A DNA stretch of 64,000 nt from an uncultured Pelagibacteraceae bacterium (GTDB lineage Bacteria; Pseudomonadota; Alphaproteobacteria; Pelagibacterales; Pelagibacteraceae): assembly GCA_902516465.1 (NCBI GenBank), contig CABXZD010000004.1, forward strand, positions 1 to 64,000, read 5' to 3'. Positions 44,443 through 53,696 of the stretch are shown in pieces. Position numbers and translations under genes: made by a program. The notes beneath the pieces were generated by a model. That model searched no databases and was not told where the DNA came from. It saw only the letters and a list, made by a program, of their open reading frames with translations. Each line of letters opens with the position of its first letter. Positions within the stretch are counted from its first letter, which is position 1.

Positions 44443-44984
44443 GCTTTTAAAGTACCTAACAATAATCTAAAAGGTATCAACATTACTAAGGCAACAAAAA
44501 TTTTAACTGCCAAGTCACCTAGAGATAATGTTAGCCATGGTATTCCTGTTCCATAAAAAGATATGAAAAAAAACAAGAAAGTATCAACCGTAGATCCAAT
44601 CAAAGAAGATGTTAGAGGAGCGACAAACCACTTTTTTTGTCTTAATTGATGAAATATTTGAACATCTAAAAGCTGAGCAATTATAAATGCAGTTCCTGAA
44701 CCAATAGCAATTCTAACAGATATAAAATCTGCAAAATTTGTAGAAAATACTAATGTAAATAAAATTCCTATCAAGAAACCAATGTAAACAATTTTTCTAG
44801 CAATCAATTTTCCAAAAGATCTGTTAGCTAAATCGGTTATTAAAAATGCAATCGGGTAGCTAAAAGCTCCGTATGTTAATATTTCTTCCAGTCCATAATA
44901 TTTAATAGGAAATTGAACCAAATAATTAGAGGCTAGTACAACTAGCCCCATTAAAAATGAAAGTGTCAAAAATGCTTTATTCAT
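44436..44984 (-). CDS. Queuosine precursor transporter (YhhQ/VUT family)
   Basis: A 182-residue membrane protein with six spans. The sequence SNYLVQFPIKYYG, TYGAFSYPIAFLITDLANRSFGK and IAQLLDVQIFHQLRQKKW match the YhhQ (QPTR) family that imports preQ0/preQ1 or queuine for queuosine synthesis. It begins one base inside the rpmB stop and is the second gene of the rpmB unit. No tgt or queuosine genes are nearby. Confidence 0.9.
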   Translation of the reverse strand: MNKAFLTLSFLMGLVVLASNYLVQFPIKYYGLEEILTYGAFSYPIAFLITDLANRSFGKLIARKIVYIGFLIGILFTLVFSTNFADFISVRIAIGSGTAFIIAQLLDVQIFHQLRQKKWFVAPLTSSLIGSTVDTFLFFFISFYGTGIPWLTLSLGDLAVKIFVALVMLIPFRLLLGTLKAA

Positions 44985-45298
44985 CAGACAGTTTTAGATT
45001 GAACTGTTTTTTTTTGAAATGGAGATTTGATAATTATGTTTTTTTTTAGTTTCCTTAGCCTTGGAGATAAATTTTTACTCTTTACAGTTTTTAAAAATTC
45101 GTCAAAACTCCCTTTTTTGTCTACCGATCTTACGCCAGCATTACTAACTGTTAATTTTAAACTTCTTTTTAAAAGTTCACTCGTAAATTTAACTTTTTTT
45201 AAATTAGGCAAAAATCTTCTTTTTGTCTTATTGTTAGCATGGCTAACGTTATGGCCTTTCATTGGATTTTTTCCAGTAAGTTCACATTTTTTTGGCAT
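44984..45298 (-). CDS. rpmB: Large subunit ribosomal protein L28
   Basis: A 104-residue protein starting [21 protein letters not shown], followed by the L28 core [11 protein letters not shown] and [18 protein letters not shown]. The C-terminal [15 protein letters not shown] extends beyond the 78-residue E. coli protein, as is usual in alphaproteobacteria. Only one of the zinc-type cysteines remains, as in many L28. It is co-transcribed with the YhhQ-like transporter. The promoter is 5 bases upstream of the ATG by its predicted start site, so the transcript may be nearly leaderless. Confidence 0.96.
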   Translation of the reverse strand: MPKKCELTGKNPMKGHNVSHANNKTKRRFLPNLKKVKFTSELLKRSLKLTVSNAGVRSVDKKGSFDEFLKTVKSKNLSPRLRKLKKNIIIKSPFQKKTVQSKTV

Positions 45299-45309
45299 AA
45301 TGTATCGTC

Positions 45310-45338
45310 TATATAATGTTAGATAATGATCCCGTCAA
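45310..45338 (-). promoter_or_regulatory. Sigma-70 type promoter of rpmB
   Basis: On the minus strand TTGACG (45338-45333) and TATATA (45315-45310) are spaced by 17 bases. Transcription would start near 45303, leaving about 5 bases before the rpmB ATG at 45298. Confidence 0.6.
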
Positions 45339-45357
45339 GTTTATAAGATTTCAATAA

Positions 45358-46401
45358 CTATTTTTGACCTATTATTTCTGTGAAATTTTTGACACCATCG
45401 ATTGTTAACAATTCTTTAAGCTCTTTTTTTATCATATTGACTATATTAGGACCTCTAAAAACCATTCCTGTATAAAGTTGAACATAATTTGCACCAGCTA
45501 AAAATTTTTCATGTACACTTTTTCCTGAGTCTACTCCACCACAACCAATTATTTTTATTCTTCCATTTAGAATTTTATAGAACTTATTTATTAGTGTTGT
45601 AGATTTTTGTTTAATTGGTTTTCCTGATAAACCACCTTTTTGATGCCGTAAAATATTACTTAAATCTTCTCTAGAAGAGTCTGATGTATTTGAAATTATT
45701 ACTGCTTCAATATTATTACTTAAAAGAACTTCTGTAATTTTTTTAATTTCTTGGTCATCTATATCTGGTGATACTTTTACTGCTATTGGAATTTTAGAGC
45801 TTACATTTTTTTTCTCTTTGTCGATACTCTCAAGCAAATTGTTAAGTTTTGTTTGATCATGAAAACTTCTCAAGTCCTCTGTGTTTGGAGAAGAAATATT
45901 TATAGTAATATAATCAGCTACATCCTGAAAACACTTAAAACAATATAAATAGTCCTCAAGTCTATTAATTGAATCTTTGTTTGGCCCTATATTAATTCCA
46001 AGTAAACCGATTTGTTTATTGGATTTAATTCTATCTAAAATATTCTTAGAACCTAGATTATTAAATCCAAGTCTATTTATTAAAGCTTTATCTTCAACCA
46101 ATCTAAATACTCTTGGTTTAGGATTTCCATACTGTTTAAGAGGAGTAATAGTGCCAACTTCGACAAAACCAAAACCTAATTTAAATAAAGAATTATATAC
46201 TTCAGCATTTTTATCAAAACCTGCAGCCATACCAATTGGATTTTCTAAATTTTTATTGAATAATTTTGTTTGAAATAAAGGATTGTTTTTATCCTCTTCC
46301 AAAAAATTAGGAACTAAATTAAATTTCAAAGACTTGATAGCTAAGTTATGGGCGGTCTCGGGATCTAGCTTGAAAATTAATGATCTTAGATTTGAAAACA
46401 T
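45358..46401 (-). CDS. pyrD: Dihydroorotate dehydrogenase (quinone), class 2
   Basis: A 347-residue FMN enzyme of pyrimidine synthesis. The N-terminal helix region MFSNLRSLIFKLDPETAHNLAI is the membrane-binding element of class 2. NPIGMAAGFDKNAEV, FVEVGTITPLKQYGNPKPRVFRL, NISSPNTEDLR and IAVKVSPDI are the active-site blocks, and GAN-YVQLYTGMVFRGP binds FMN phosphate. It passes electrons to ubiquinone. Overlaps the lysK stop by one base. Confidence 0.97.
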   Translation of the reverse strand: MFSNLRSLIFKLDPETAHNLAIKSLKFNLVPNFLEEDKNNPLFQTKLFNKNLENPIGMAAGFDKNAEVYNSLFKLGFGFVEVGTITPLKQYGNPKPRVFRLVEDKALINRLGFNNLGSKNILDRIKSNKQIGLLGINIGPNKDSINRLEDYLYCFKCFQDVADYITINISSPNTEDLRSFHDQTKLNNLLESIDKEKKNVSSKIPIAVKVSPDIDDQEIKKITEVLLSNNIEAVIISNTSDSSREDLSNILRHQKGGLSGKPIKQKSTTLINKFYKILNGRIKIIGCGGVDSGKSVHEKFLAGANYVQLYTGMVFRGPNIVNMIKKELKELLTIDGVKNFTEIIGQK

Positions 46402-47963
46402 TATTTAATTTTATTTAATATAAGATCTTTTGTTTCTTTAACACCAAAAAAACTTATAAAAAAACCCATTCGAGGACCATTTTCATTGCCGAATACAACC
46501 TCATAAATCAATTTAAACCAATCTCTAAGGTTATCTGAATACCCATTTTTTTTTCCTGTAGAATAAATTAAAGTTTGAATATCTTCTGGTGTCATTTGAT
46601 CACTACATTTATCTAAAGTTTTTATTAGGGCCATTAATGCTAATTTCTCTGTTCTATTTGGTTTTTTATATTTCTTTTGTAATTTAATTACATCATTAAA
46701 ATATTTTATCGCATATCCAACCAGTTTATCAAATATAGGATGATCTTTTTCTGAGATATCGGTTTTGTATTTTTTAACAAATTTCCACAGAAGACTTTTA
46801 TCACTTGCATTACTTGTCTCCACTAGATTGAGTAACATAGAGAATGACATAATTGTATTTTCTTTTGGTACTTTAGTATTGTGAACATGCCAAACAGGAT
46901 TCATTAATAACTGCAATTCATTTTGAGTTTTTGCTTTTTCAATAAAATCTAAATACTCATCTACTGTTTTTGGAACTATTTCTTTATAGAGTTTTTTTGC
47001 TCTTTTAGGGTTTTGGTACATGTAAAGCGATAGACTTTCTGGAGACGCATAATCAAGCCACTGATCAATTGTGATACCGTTACCCTTAGATTTTGAAATT
47101 TTTTCACCCTTCTCATCTAAAAATAATTCGTAAGCAAAACCAGATGGATTTTGTTTACCAATTAATTTGATAATTTTTGATGATAAAATTGCACTTTCAA
47201 TTAAATCTTTTCCATACATTTCAAAGTCAATATCTAATGCATACCATCTCATAGCCCAATCTACTTTCCATTGTAATTTGCAATTTCCATCTAAAATGCT
47301 TTTTTCTAATTCATTATCACCATTATCAAATATAATTTTAAAATTCTTTTTATCTATTTTTTTAACAGGAATTTCCAAAACATGGCCTGTTTCAGGACAA
47401 ATTGGTAAAAATGGACTGTAAGTTTTCTGTCTCTCTTTGCCTAGCGTCGGTAGAATTATATTCATTATACCGTCATAGTTTTCTAAAATAATTTTAAGTG
47501 CTGAATTAAAAAAACCTGACTTATACAAAGATGTTGAGCTCTTAAAACTGTATTTAAAGTTAAAGCTATCTAAAAAATTTTTAAGCATCTCATTATTATG
47601 TTCTCCAAAACTTTTGAATTTACCAAATGGATCTGGAACTTGTGTGAGAGGTTTGTGTAAGTTTTTTTTTAATAATTCTTTTTGTGGAATGTTCTCAGGA
47701 ACTTTTCTTAAACCATCCATATCGTCTGAAAAAGTTATAATTTCTGTTGGTAAATCTGATAATTGACTTAAGGCATTTACCATCATTGATGTCCTGGCAA
47801 CCTCTCCAAAAGTGCCTATATGAGGAAGACCGCTTGGTCCATATCCAGTTTGCAGTATTATTTTGCCTTTTTTTTCAATTAATGATTTTCTTTCACGAAG
47901 CATTTTTTTGGCCTCAACAAAAGGCCAAGAACTTGTTTTGTCTAAATTTTCTTTTTTAATCAT
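46401..47963 (-). CDS. lysK: Class I lysyl-tRNA synthetase
   Basis: A 520-residue class I aminoacyl-tRNA synthetase, unrelated to the class II LysS of most bacteria. The HIGH motif is GYGPSGLPHIGTFGEV and the KMSKS motif is EKISKSKGNGI; FSDDMDGLRKVPENIP and WAMRWYALDIDFEMYGKDL are characteristic of LysRS-I. The class I form is typical of archaea, spirochaetes and alphaproteobacteria. It charges tRNA-Lys in the cytoplasm. pyrD follows with a one-base overlap, and the gene diverges from trkH across 87 bases. Confidence 0.97.
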   Translation of the reverse strand: MIKKENLDKTSSWPFVEAKKMLRERKSLIEKKGKIILQTGYGPSGLPHIGTFGEVARTSMMVNALSQLSDLPTEIITFSDDMDGLRKVPENIPQKELLKKNLHKPLTQVPDPFGKFKSFGEHNNEMLKNFLDSFNFKYSFKSSTSLYKSGFFNSALKIILENYDGIMNIILPTLGKERQKTYSPFLPICPETGHVLEIPVKKIDKKNFKIIFDNGDNELEKSILDGNCKLQWKVDWAMRWYALDIDFEMYGKDLIESAILSSKIIKLIGKQNPSGFAYELFLDEKGEKISKSKGNGITIDQWLDYASPESLSLYMYQNPKRAKKLYKEIVPKTVDEYLDFIEKAKTQNELQLLMNPVWHVHNTKVPKENTIMSFSMLLNLVETSNASDKSLLWKFVKKYKTDISEKDHPIFDKLVGYAIKYFNDVIKLQKKYKKPNRTEKLALMALIKTLDKCSDQMTPEDIQTLIYSTGKKNGYSDNLRDWFKLIYEVVFGNENGPRMGFFISFFGVKETKDLILNKIK

Positions 47964-48050
47964 AAATAATTCAAAAAAAATCTAAATTTACGAATTAATT
48001 AATTCTTATAGAGTTGAAATTTATTTACCATAAAATAATGTTCTTTCAAA

Positions 48051-49490
48051 ATGTCTAATTATAAAACTGTTTTTTTTACACTAGGAATTCTACAGATAAT
48101 TCTTGGTATCTTTATGTTGATTCCAATAATTATACAATTTTTTTACAATGAAATTGACTCTTCTTTTTTTGGTGCATCAATTGTCACAATAATATTTGGA
48201 ACATTATTTTTCCTATCAAATTTAGACCATGATAAAAAATTAAATTTACAACAAGCATTTTTATTAACCTCTTTATCTTGGTTGAGTATAGCAATTTTTG
48301 GGTCACTCCCTTTTATTTTTTCAAATATTGAGTTTTCTTTCACAAATGCTTTTTTTGAAAGTATGTCTGGGATTACAACGACTGGTTCTACAATTATTTC
48401 AAACTTGGAAAATATGCCTAAAGGAATTCTATTTTGGAGAGCTATACTTCAATGGCTTGGAGGAATAGGAATAATTATTATGGCAATTACTTTAATGCCA
48501 ATTATGAATGTTGGAGGAATGCAATTATTTAAAATTTCAAATAGCGACTCATCTGAAAAAATTCTTCCAAAATCCAAAGAAATTGCTCTTAGATTAGTTT
48601 ATATTTATTCAGGACTGACAATATTGTGTGCCTTTTCTTATAAAATACTTGGAATGAACTTCTTTGATAGCATAACTCATTCAATGACAACAATTGCAAC
48701 AGGAGGATTTTCAAACTATAATGAGTCTATAGGATTTTTTAACAGTATCTCAATTGAAATTTCAGCGATGGTTTTTATAATTTTGGGAAGTTTACCTTTC
48801 ATAGTATATATAAAATTTTTAAGCGGAAATAAAAAAATTTTTTTTTCAGATACTCAAATTAAAACATTCTTAAAAATCATATTTTTTAGTATCGTTATTT
48901 TATCAATTTATCTTATCTTAAATAGCTCAACTGAAACTAACTTAAGAGGTATTTTTTTTAATGTTATATCAATTCTAACTGGGACTGGTTATGTAAACGC
49001 ACAATTTGATAGTTGGGGTGGATTTCCTCTAATTTTATTTCTTGGATTAATGTTTATAGGAGGATGTGCTGGATCCACTACATGTGGTATAAAAATTTTT
49101 AGAATTCAAATTCTTTATTCTTTTGTTGTAAACCAACTTAAAAAAATTATTTATCCAAAAGGAATTTTTATTTTAAAATATAACCAAAATGCTGTTGATA
49201 ATAAATTTGTCGCCTCAATAATTTCATTTATTTATATGTATTTTGTAATATTTTTTGTCATTACGGCATTGCTATCATTAAGTGGTCTTGATTTTATTAC
49301 TGCGATATCCGGAGCAGCTACATCAATCTCTAATGTCGGGCCGGGATTAGGGTCTGTTATTGGGCCAAATGGAAACTTTTCAACATTACCTGATATTTCA
49401 AAATGGATATTAACCTTGGGAATGATTTTGGGAAGGCTTGAATTATTTGCTATATTAGTTTTATTCTTACCTTCGTTCTGGCGGAACTAA
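48051..49490 (+). CDS. trkH: Trk/Ktr potassium uptake channel TrkH
   Basis: A 479-residue cation channel with four M1-P-M2 repeats; selectivity-filter-like loops are seen in GITTTGSTII, TIATGGFSNYN, LTGTGYVNAQF and SNVGPGLGSVIG. The FLGGCAGSTTCGIKIFRIQI segment (GGCAGSTTGG form) is the TrkH/TrkG signature. It imports K+ across the inner membrane and normally binds the cytoplasmic NAD-sensing TrkA, which is not in this window. The next gene starts two bases after its stop. Confidence 0.96.
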   Translation: MSNYKTVFFTLGILQIILGIFMLIPIIIQFFYNEIDSSFFGASIVTIIFGTLFFLSNLDHDKKLNLQQAFLLTSLSWLSIAIFGSLPFIFSNIEFSFTNAFFESMSGITTTGSTIISNLENMPKGILFWRAILQWLGGIGIIIMAITLMPIMNVGGMQLFKISNSDSSEKILPKSKEIALRLVYIYSGLTILCAFSYKILGMNFFDSITHSMTTIATGGFSNYNESIGFFNSISIEISAMVFIILGSLPFIVYIKFLSGNKKIFFSDTQIKTFLKIIFFSIVILSIYLILNSSTETNLRGIFFNVISILTGTGYVNAQFDSWGGFPLILFLGLMFIGGCAGSTTCGIKIFRIQILYSFVVNQLKKIIYPKGIFILKYNQNAVDNKFVASIISFIYMYFVIFFVITALLSLSGLDFITAISGAATSISNVGPGLGSVIGPNGNFSTLPDISKWILTLGMILGRLELFAILVLFLPSFWRN

Positions 49491-49492
49491 AA

Positions 49493-50869
49493 ATGTTAGT
49501 AATAAAAAAACAAACTTTTTCAGATATGTTTTCGGTTTACTTAGATAAAAGAATGCTAAAAATTTTATTACTTGGTGTTATCTCTGGTTTTCCTTGGGTT
49601 TTAATCGGTAGCAGTTTAAGCTTATGGCTGAAAGAAGATGGTTTGAGTAGGTCAACTATAGGTTGGGCAGGATTAATTTTTAGTGTTTATGCTTTTAATT
49701 ATTTATGGGCACCTTTAATTGATAGAATTCAAATACCTTTCTTAACAAAGAAAATCGGACATAGAAGGGGTTGGATTGTCTTAATGCAAATATTAATTTT
49801 AATCTCTCTTTTAATATGGAGTATTATTAATCCTACTGAGAACTTAACCTTAGTGATTCTAGTTGGGTTAATTATTGCAATCGCTTCAGCTACTCAGGAT
49901 ATAACCGTTGATGCCTTAAGGATTGAGCAAATTGGTGAGAATGAGGGAAAATCTATGGCAGCGGGTGCAGCAATGGCTGTAGTTGGATGGTGGAGTGGAT
50001 ATAAATTGGGAGGAGTACTATCTTTGTTTTCTGCTGAGCATTTACAAAATTTAGGATTTGAAAATTACTGGCAACTTACATTCTTAATTTTGGGAGTACT
50101 AGTTATTTTTATGAATATAGGACTCATGTTTGTTGATGAAACAATGTACTCAAAAAAACAAAATGCTCATGAGGAGGCTGATAAAATTATTTTAAATAAA
50201 TTTGGAAAAGAAAATATATTTGCTCGATCTATATCTTGGATTGGTGGCACAATTAGTGGCCCTGTGATAAGTTTTTTTAAAAAAAATGGATTCTCTATTG
50301 CTATAGGTGTTTTAGGGTTTATCTTTTTATTTAAAATTGGTGAGGCATTTCTAGGTCGGATGTCTATAATTTTTTATAAAGAAATTGGGTTTAGTAAAAG
50401 TGATATCGCAATTTACTCAAAAACTTTAGGCTGGATCACTACAGTAATTTTTACTCTTTTAGGTGGTCTTTTTGTTATTAGATCAGGGGTGCTTAAAGCA
50501 ATGTTTTTAGCTGGAATCTTAATGGCGGCCACTAATCTATTATTTAGTTTATTGGCATGGAGTGGAAAATCTGAAATCCTATTTGCAATTGCCGTTATCT
50601 TTGATGATATGGCTGCATCCTTTGCAACAGTTGCTTTTGTAGCTTTTATATCTCTATTAGTTGATAGAAACTACACAGCTACTCAATATGCTTTACTAGC
50701 ATCAATTGGAACAGCTGGAAGGACTACTTTAGCATCCTCTTCTGGTGCGTTAGTAGATTGGTTAAATGGCGACTGGGGAATCTTTTTTGTTTTAACAGCT
50801 CTAATGGTAATCCCATCTCTTATAATTTTATGGATAATGAAAGACAAGCTTAAATTAAGTGAAAAGTAA
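49493..50869 (+). CDS. ampG: AmpG-like muropeptide/MFS permease
   Basis: A 458-residue major facilitator with 12 or more spans. The N-terminal KMLKILLLGVISGFPWVLIGSSLSLWL-like block and IGWAGLIFSVYAFNYLWAPLIDR, TQDITVDALRIE and the later AASFATVAFVAFISLLVDR all match the AmpG/MFS.1 group that imports anhydromuropeptides from the periplasm during cell-wall recycling. The gene lies directly before an NlpC/P60 gene. Other AmpG-like permeases transport siderophores or related compounds, so the substrate is inferred. Confidence 0.87.
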   Translation: MLVIKKQTFSDMFSVYLDKRMLKILLLGVISGFPWVLIGSSLSLWLKEDGLSRSTIGWAGLIFSVYAFNYLWAPLIDRIQIPFLTKKIGHRRGWIVLMQILILISLLIWSIINPTENLTLVILVGLIIAIASATQDITVDALRIEQIGENEGKSMAAGAAMAVVGWWSGYKLGGVLSLFSAEHLQNLGFENYWQLTFLILGVLVIFMNIGLMFVDETMYSKKQNAHEEADKIILNKFGKENIFARSISWIGGTISGPVISFFKKNGFSIAIGVLGFIFLFKIGEAFLGRMSIIFYKEIGFSKSDIAIYSKTLGWITTVIFTLLGGLFVIRSGVLKAMFLAGILMAATNLLFSLLAWSGKSEILFAIAVIFDDMAASFATVAFVAFISLLVDRNYTATQYALLASIGTAGRTTLASSSGALVDWLNGDWGIFFVLTALMVIPSLIILWIMKDKLKLSEK

Positions 50870-51611
50870 TTTTTTTAAATCATCTTTAGGAAATATAAAC
50901 TCAAATCCATCGTCTAATTCGGTAATTACATCTCAAATTTTATATGGAGAACAATTTAAAATACTTTCTAAAAAAAGGGGGTGGTTTAAAATTAAAACAA
51001 ATTTTGATAAATACATTGGATACATTAAACAAAATAAATATAATCATAATTTTAAACCCCAATATAAAATTTATAAGTCAAAATCCAGGATTTTCAGTAA
51101 AATAAATAATAAGTTTTTACCAACAAAAAATTTTCTTTTCTTTGCATCTGGAATTTCTGTAAAAAAAAGTAACAAGATCTATTTTGAATTTGAAAAGAAT
51201 AAATGGATAAAAAAAAAAGATGTAAAAAAGATTAACCATTATGAAAAAGACTTTGTTAAAATTTTCAAACTATTTATTGGGAGTAAATATTTATGGGGTG
51301 GAAAGACGTCAAAAGGTATTGACTGCTCAGCATTAATTCAAATGTATTTTTATTATAATAGAATTTTTTTTCCAAGAGACTCAAAAGATCAGATAAAATT
51401 TTGTAAAAAAAAATTAAATAATAAACTAACGAAAGGTGATATTATATTTTGGAAAGGTCATGTAGGGGTTTGTATAGATAATTTAAATTTTATACATGCA
51501 TATGGTCCTAAAAAAAAAGTAATAATCATGCCAGTCAATCATACAATTGATCTTATTCGGAAAACTGCAAAATTAGTTGTAAAAAAAATTAGCAATATAG
51601 AAAAAGTTTAA
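50859..51611 (+). CDS. NlpC/P60-family cysteine peptidase with N-terminal SH3-like domains
   Basis: A 250-residue protein starting at GTG 50859, 11 bases inside the end of ampG. About 130 N-terminal residues hold a bacterial SH3 region (SVITSQILYGEQFKILSKKRGW, then DKYIGYIKQNKY). The peptidase domain has the catalytic Cys in KGIDCSALIQ, His in GHVGVCID and a third residue in FIHAYG. No signal peptide, so it is cytoplasmic, like the gamma-D-glutamyl-L-diamino-acid endopeptidases that degrade imported muropeptides. The ampG neighbour fits that role. Confidence 0.9.
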   Translation: MKSNFFKSSLGNINSNPSSNSVITSQILYGEQFKILSKKRGWFKIKTNFDKYIGYIKQNKYNHNFKPQYKIYKSKSRIFSKINNKFLPTKNFLFFASGISVKKSNKIYFEFEKNKWIKKKDVKKINHYEKDFVKIFKLFIGSKYLWGGKTSKGIDCSALIQMYFYYNRIFFPRDSKDQIKFCKKKLNNKLTKGDIIFWKGHVGVCIDNLNFIHAYGPKKKVIIMPVNHTIDLIRKTAKLVVKKISNIEKV

Positions 51612-52504
51612 CTTCGTCCAAAATCTGGCTTATTTATATCAAGTTTGAGTTTAATAATTTTAGATCTAACTTTTTTAGTTTGAATTAATTTTTTCAAAAT
51701 TGATTTATTATTTTTCGAAGAAATATCTTTTTGAAAAGAACTCAAATTCTTTATAAATAAGTTTATTACTTTTGATATATTCTTTTTATTATCAAAAAAA
51801 ATATCTCTCCACATTATTTCGTTAGAAGCAGCTATTCTTGAAAAATCTCTCAAACCTCCTGCACTGAATTTTAACAAATCATATTTTTGCATTTTTTCAA
51901 AATCTTGAGCAGATTTAACTAAGTTATAAGCAATTAAATGTGGTAAATGGCTTGTTATTGAAAAAATTTTATCGTGTTTTTCAGCACTCATCAGCACTGT
52001 TTTCGAGCCCATTTTTCTCCAAAAAGAATTCAAAAACTTAATATGTTTTATTTTAGATCGTTTTTCTTTTATCAAAACGCACCATTTATTTTCAAATAAC
52101 GATTGCTTTCCATTTTCAGGACCACTAACTTCTGATCCAGTAATTGGATGACTTGAAGTCCAAGAAATATTCTTTTTTAAATTTTTTTTAATCATTTTAA
52201 TCGACATTAGTTTTGATGAACCTACGTCAGTTATAATATGATTTGATCTAAGATGATTATTTATATTCATAATTACTTTTTTGTATTCACTCATGGGTGT
52301 ACAGAAAATAATTAACTCTGATTGTCTTACAGCATCCTCTGGTTTCTTGACTATAACCCCTGGCAATTTTAGTTTTTTAATTTTTCGAATATTTTTTTTT
52401 GATTTTTCGTAAACAAATATTTTTGGACATAGTTTTTTTTTATGAATTCTTCTCAATAAAGAGGAGCCAAGTAACCCGCAGCCAATAATAAATATATTTT
52501 TCAT
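51608..52504 (-). CDS. tyrA: Prephenate/arogenate dehydrogenase
   Basis: A 298-residue NAD-dependent enzyme of tyrosine synthesis. The NAD-binding start is MKNIFIIGCGLLGSSLLRR; FCTPMSEYK, TDVGSSKLMSIK, SSHPITGSEVSGPENG and SITSHLPHLIAYNLV carry the prephenate-binding and catalytic residues (HPITG and SHLPH). There is no ACT domain. It follows hisC with a 4-base overlap, the common alphaproteobacterial hisC-tyrA pair, and ends tail-to-tail with the NlpC gene (TTAA). Confidence 0.93.
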   Translation of the reverse strand: MKNIFIIGCGLLGSSLLRRIHKKKLCPKIFVYEKSKKNIRKIKKLKLPGVIVKKPEDAVRQSELIIFCTPMSEYKKVIMNINNHLRSNHIITDVGSSKLMSIKMIKKNLKKNISWTSSHPITGSEVSGPENGKQSLFENKWCVLIKEKRSKIKHIKFLNSFWRKMGSKTVLMSAEKHDKIFSITSHLPHLIAYNLVKSAQDFEKMQKYDLLKFSAGGLRDFSRIAASNEIMWRDIFFDNKKNISKVINLFIKNLSSFQKDISSKNNKSILKKLIQTKKVRSKIIKLKLDINKPDFGRS

Positions 52505-53586
52505 TTCTTAAAAATACTTTCTACTTCACGCATAAACTTTAAACAATTAATTCTTGATCCTATGGTTAATCGCAGCATATTTTTTATTTTATATCCATAC
52601 TCTGTAGATCTTAGGAGTATCCCTCTCATTTTAAGTTTTTCATAAAAATATTTTGCTTTGATTTTACAATTTGTAAAATCTAGTAATAGAAAATTTGCTG
52701 AAATATCGTTTGTTCTAATTTCGTATTGATTTAAAAAATTTTTTAATTTTGTAGCATATTGAGTATTGTGTCGAACAGAACGGGTAATAAATTTTGTGTC
52801 TTTAAGAGACTCTATGGCTGCGAGTTGAGCAACCTCATTTATATTAAAAGGCGGCTTTATTAAATTTAAAGCACTAATTATTCTTTTATCTCCATAGCCC
52901 CAGCCTACTCTTAAAGAGGCTAGACCATAAATTTTTGAAAATGTTCTTAAAACAAAGACATTATTATTTTTTTTAAATAAATCTAATCCAGATTTATAGT
53001 CTTTATTTTTCATATATTCTGCATAAGCATCATCAACAACTAATAATATATTTTTTCTTAGTTTTTTTCTCAAACTAATAATTTCAAATTTATCTAAATA
53101 AGTTCCAGTAGGATTATTTGGATTAGCTAAAAAAACTATTTTTGTATTTTTAGTAACTTTTTTTAATATTTCGTTTATTGATATTTTAAAATTCTTTTCT
53201 TTGGCAAAAACAACTTTTGCACCGACTATTTTCGCGTAAATCCTGTACATTAAAAAACTAAATTGAGGAACTATTACTTCATCCTTTCGATTTAGAAAAA
53301 GTTGGCATAACATTTGAATAACTTCATCCGAACCAGCACCACAAATAATTTTGTCATTTTTACATTTAAACTTTTTTGATAGTTGATTTATTAATTTTTG
53401 TGATTTTCCATCTGGGTATACAGAGAAATTAAAATTTCTACTTGATATTATTTTTTTGGCTTTTGGGCTTACGCCTAATGCGGACTCATTTGCTGAAAGC
53501 TTAATAGCTTTTTTTATTTTTTTAATACTAGATTTTCCTGGTATATAAGGCTCTATATCAATTTTTTTAAATCTTAATATCGTCAT
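52501..53586 (-). CDS. hisC: Histidinol-phosphate/aromatic aminotransferase
   Basis: A 361-residue fold-type I PLP enzyme. The Schiff-base lysine is in RTFSKIYGLASLRVGWG (S-K-I-Y-G), FLANPNNPTGTYL and VVDDAYAEYM are the conserved blocks and SRINC-type Arg near the C-terminus binds the substrate carboxylate. It may serve histidine synthesis, phenylalanine/tyrosine transamination, or both, since it is paired with tyrA. Diverges from metX across 193 bases that contain the riboswitch. Confidence 0.93.
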   Translation of the reverse strand: MTILRFKKIDIEPYIPGKSSIKKIKKAIKLSANESALGVSPKAKKIISSRNFNFSVYPDGKSQKLINQLSKKFKCKNDKIICGAGSDEVIQMLCQLFLNRKDEVIVPQFSFLMYRIYAKIVGAKVVFAKEKNFKISINEILKKVTKNTKIVFLANPNNPTGTYLDKFEIISLRKKLRKNILLVVDDAYAEYMKNKDYKSGLDLFKKNNNVFVLRTFSKIYGLASLRVGWGYGDKRIISALNLIKPPFNINEVAQLAAIESLKDTKFITRSVRHNTQYATKLKNFLNQYEIRTNDISANFLLLDFTNCKIKAKYFYEKLKMRGILLRSTEYGYKIKNMLRLTIGSRINCLKFMREVESIFKK

Positions 53587-53661
53587 CTTTTTTAAATATT
53601 TAAGCTCTTTATAAATAAAATAACAATTATTTATATAGAATTAGTTAAAAAATTTTTAAAA

Positions 53662-53690
53662 TTGACATACTAAATAACATCTTGTACATA
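53662..53690 (+). promoter_or_regulatory. Promoter of metX-metW
   Basis: TTGACA (53662-53667), a consensus -35, is separated by 17 bases from TACATA (53685-53690). The start site falls near 53697, at the first paired base of the riboswitch, so the aptamer forms the very 5' end of the transcript. Confidence 0.75.
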
Positions 53691-53696
53691 ATTCAT

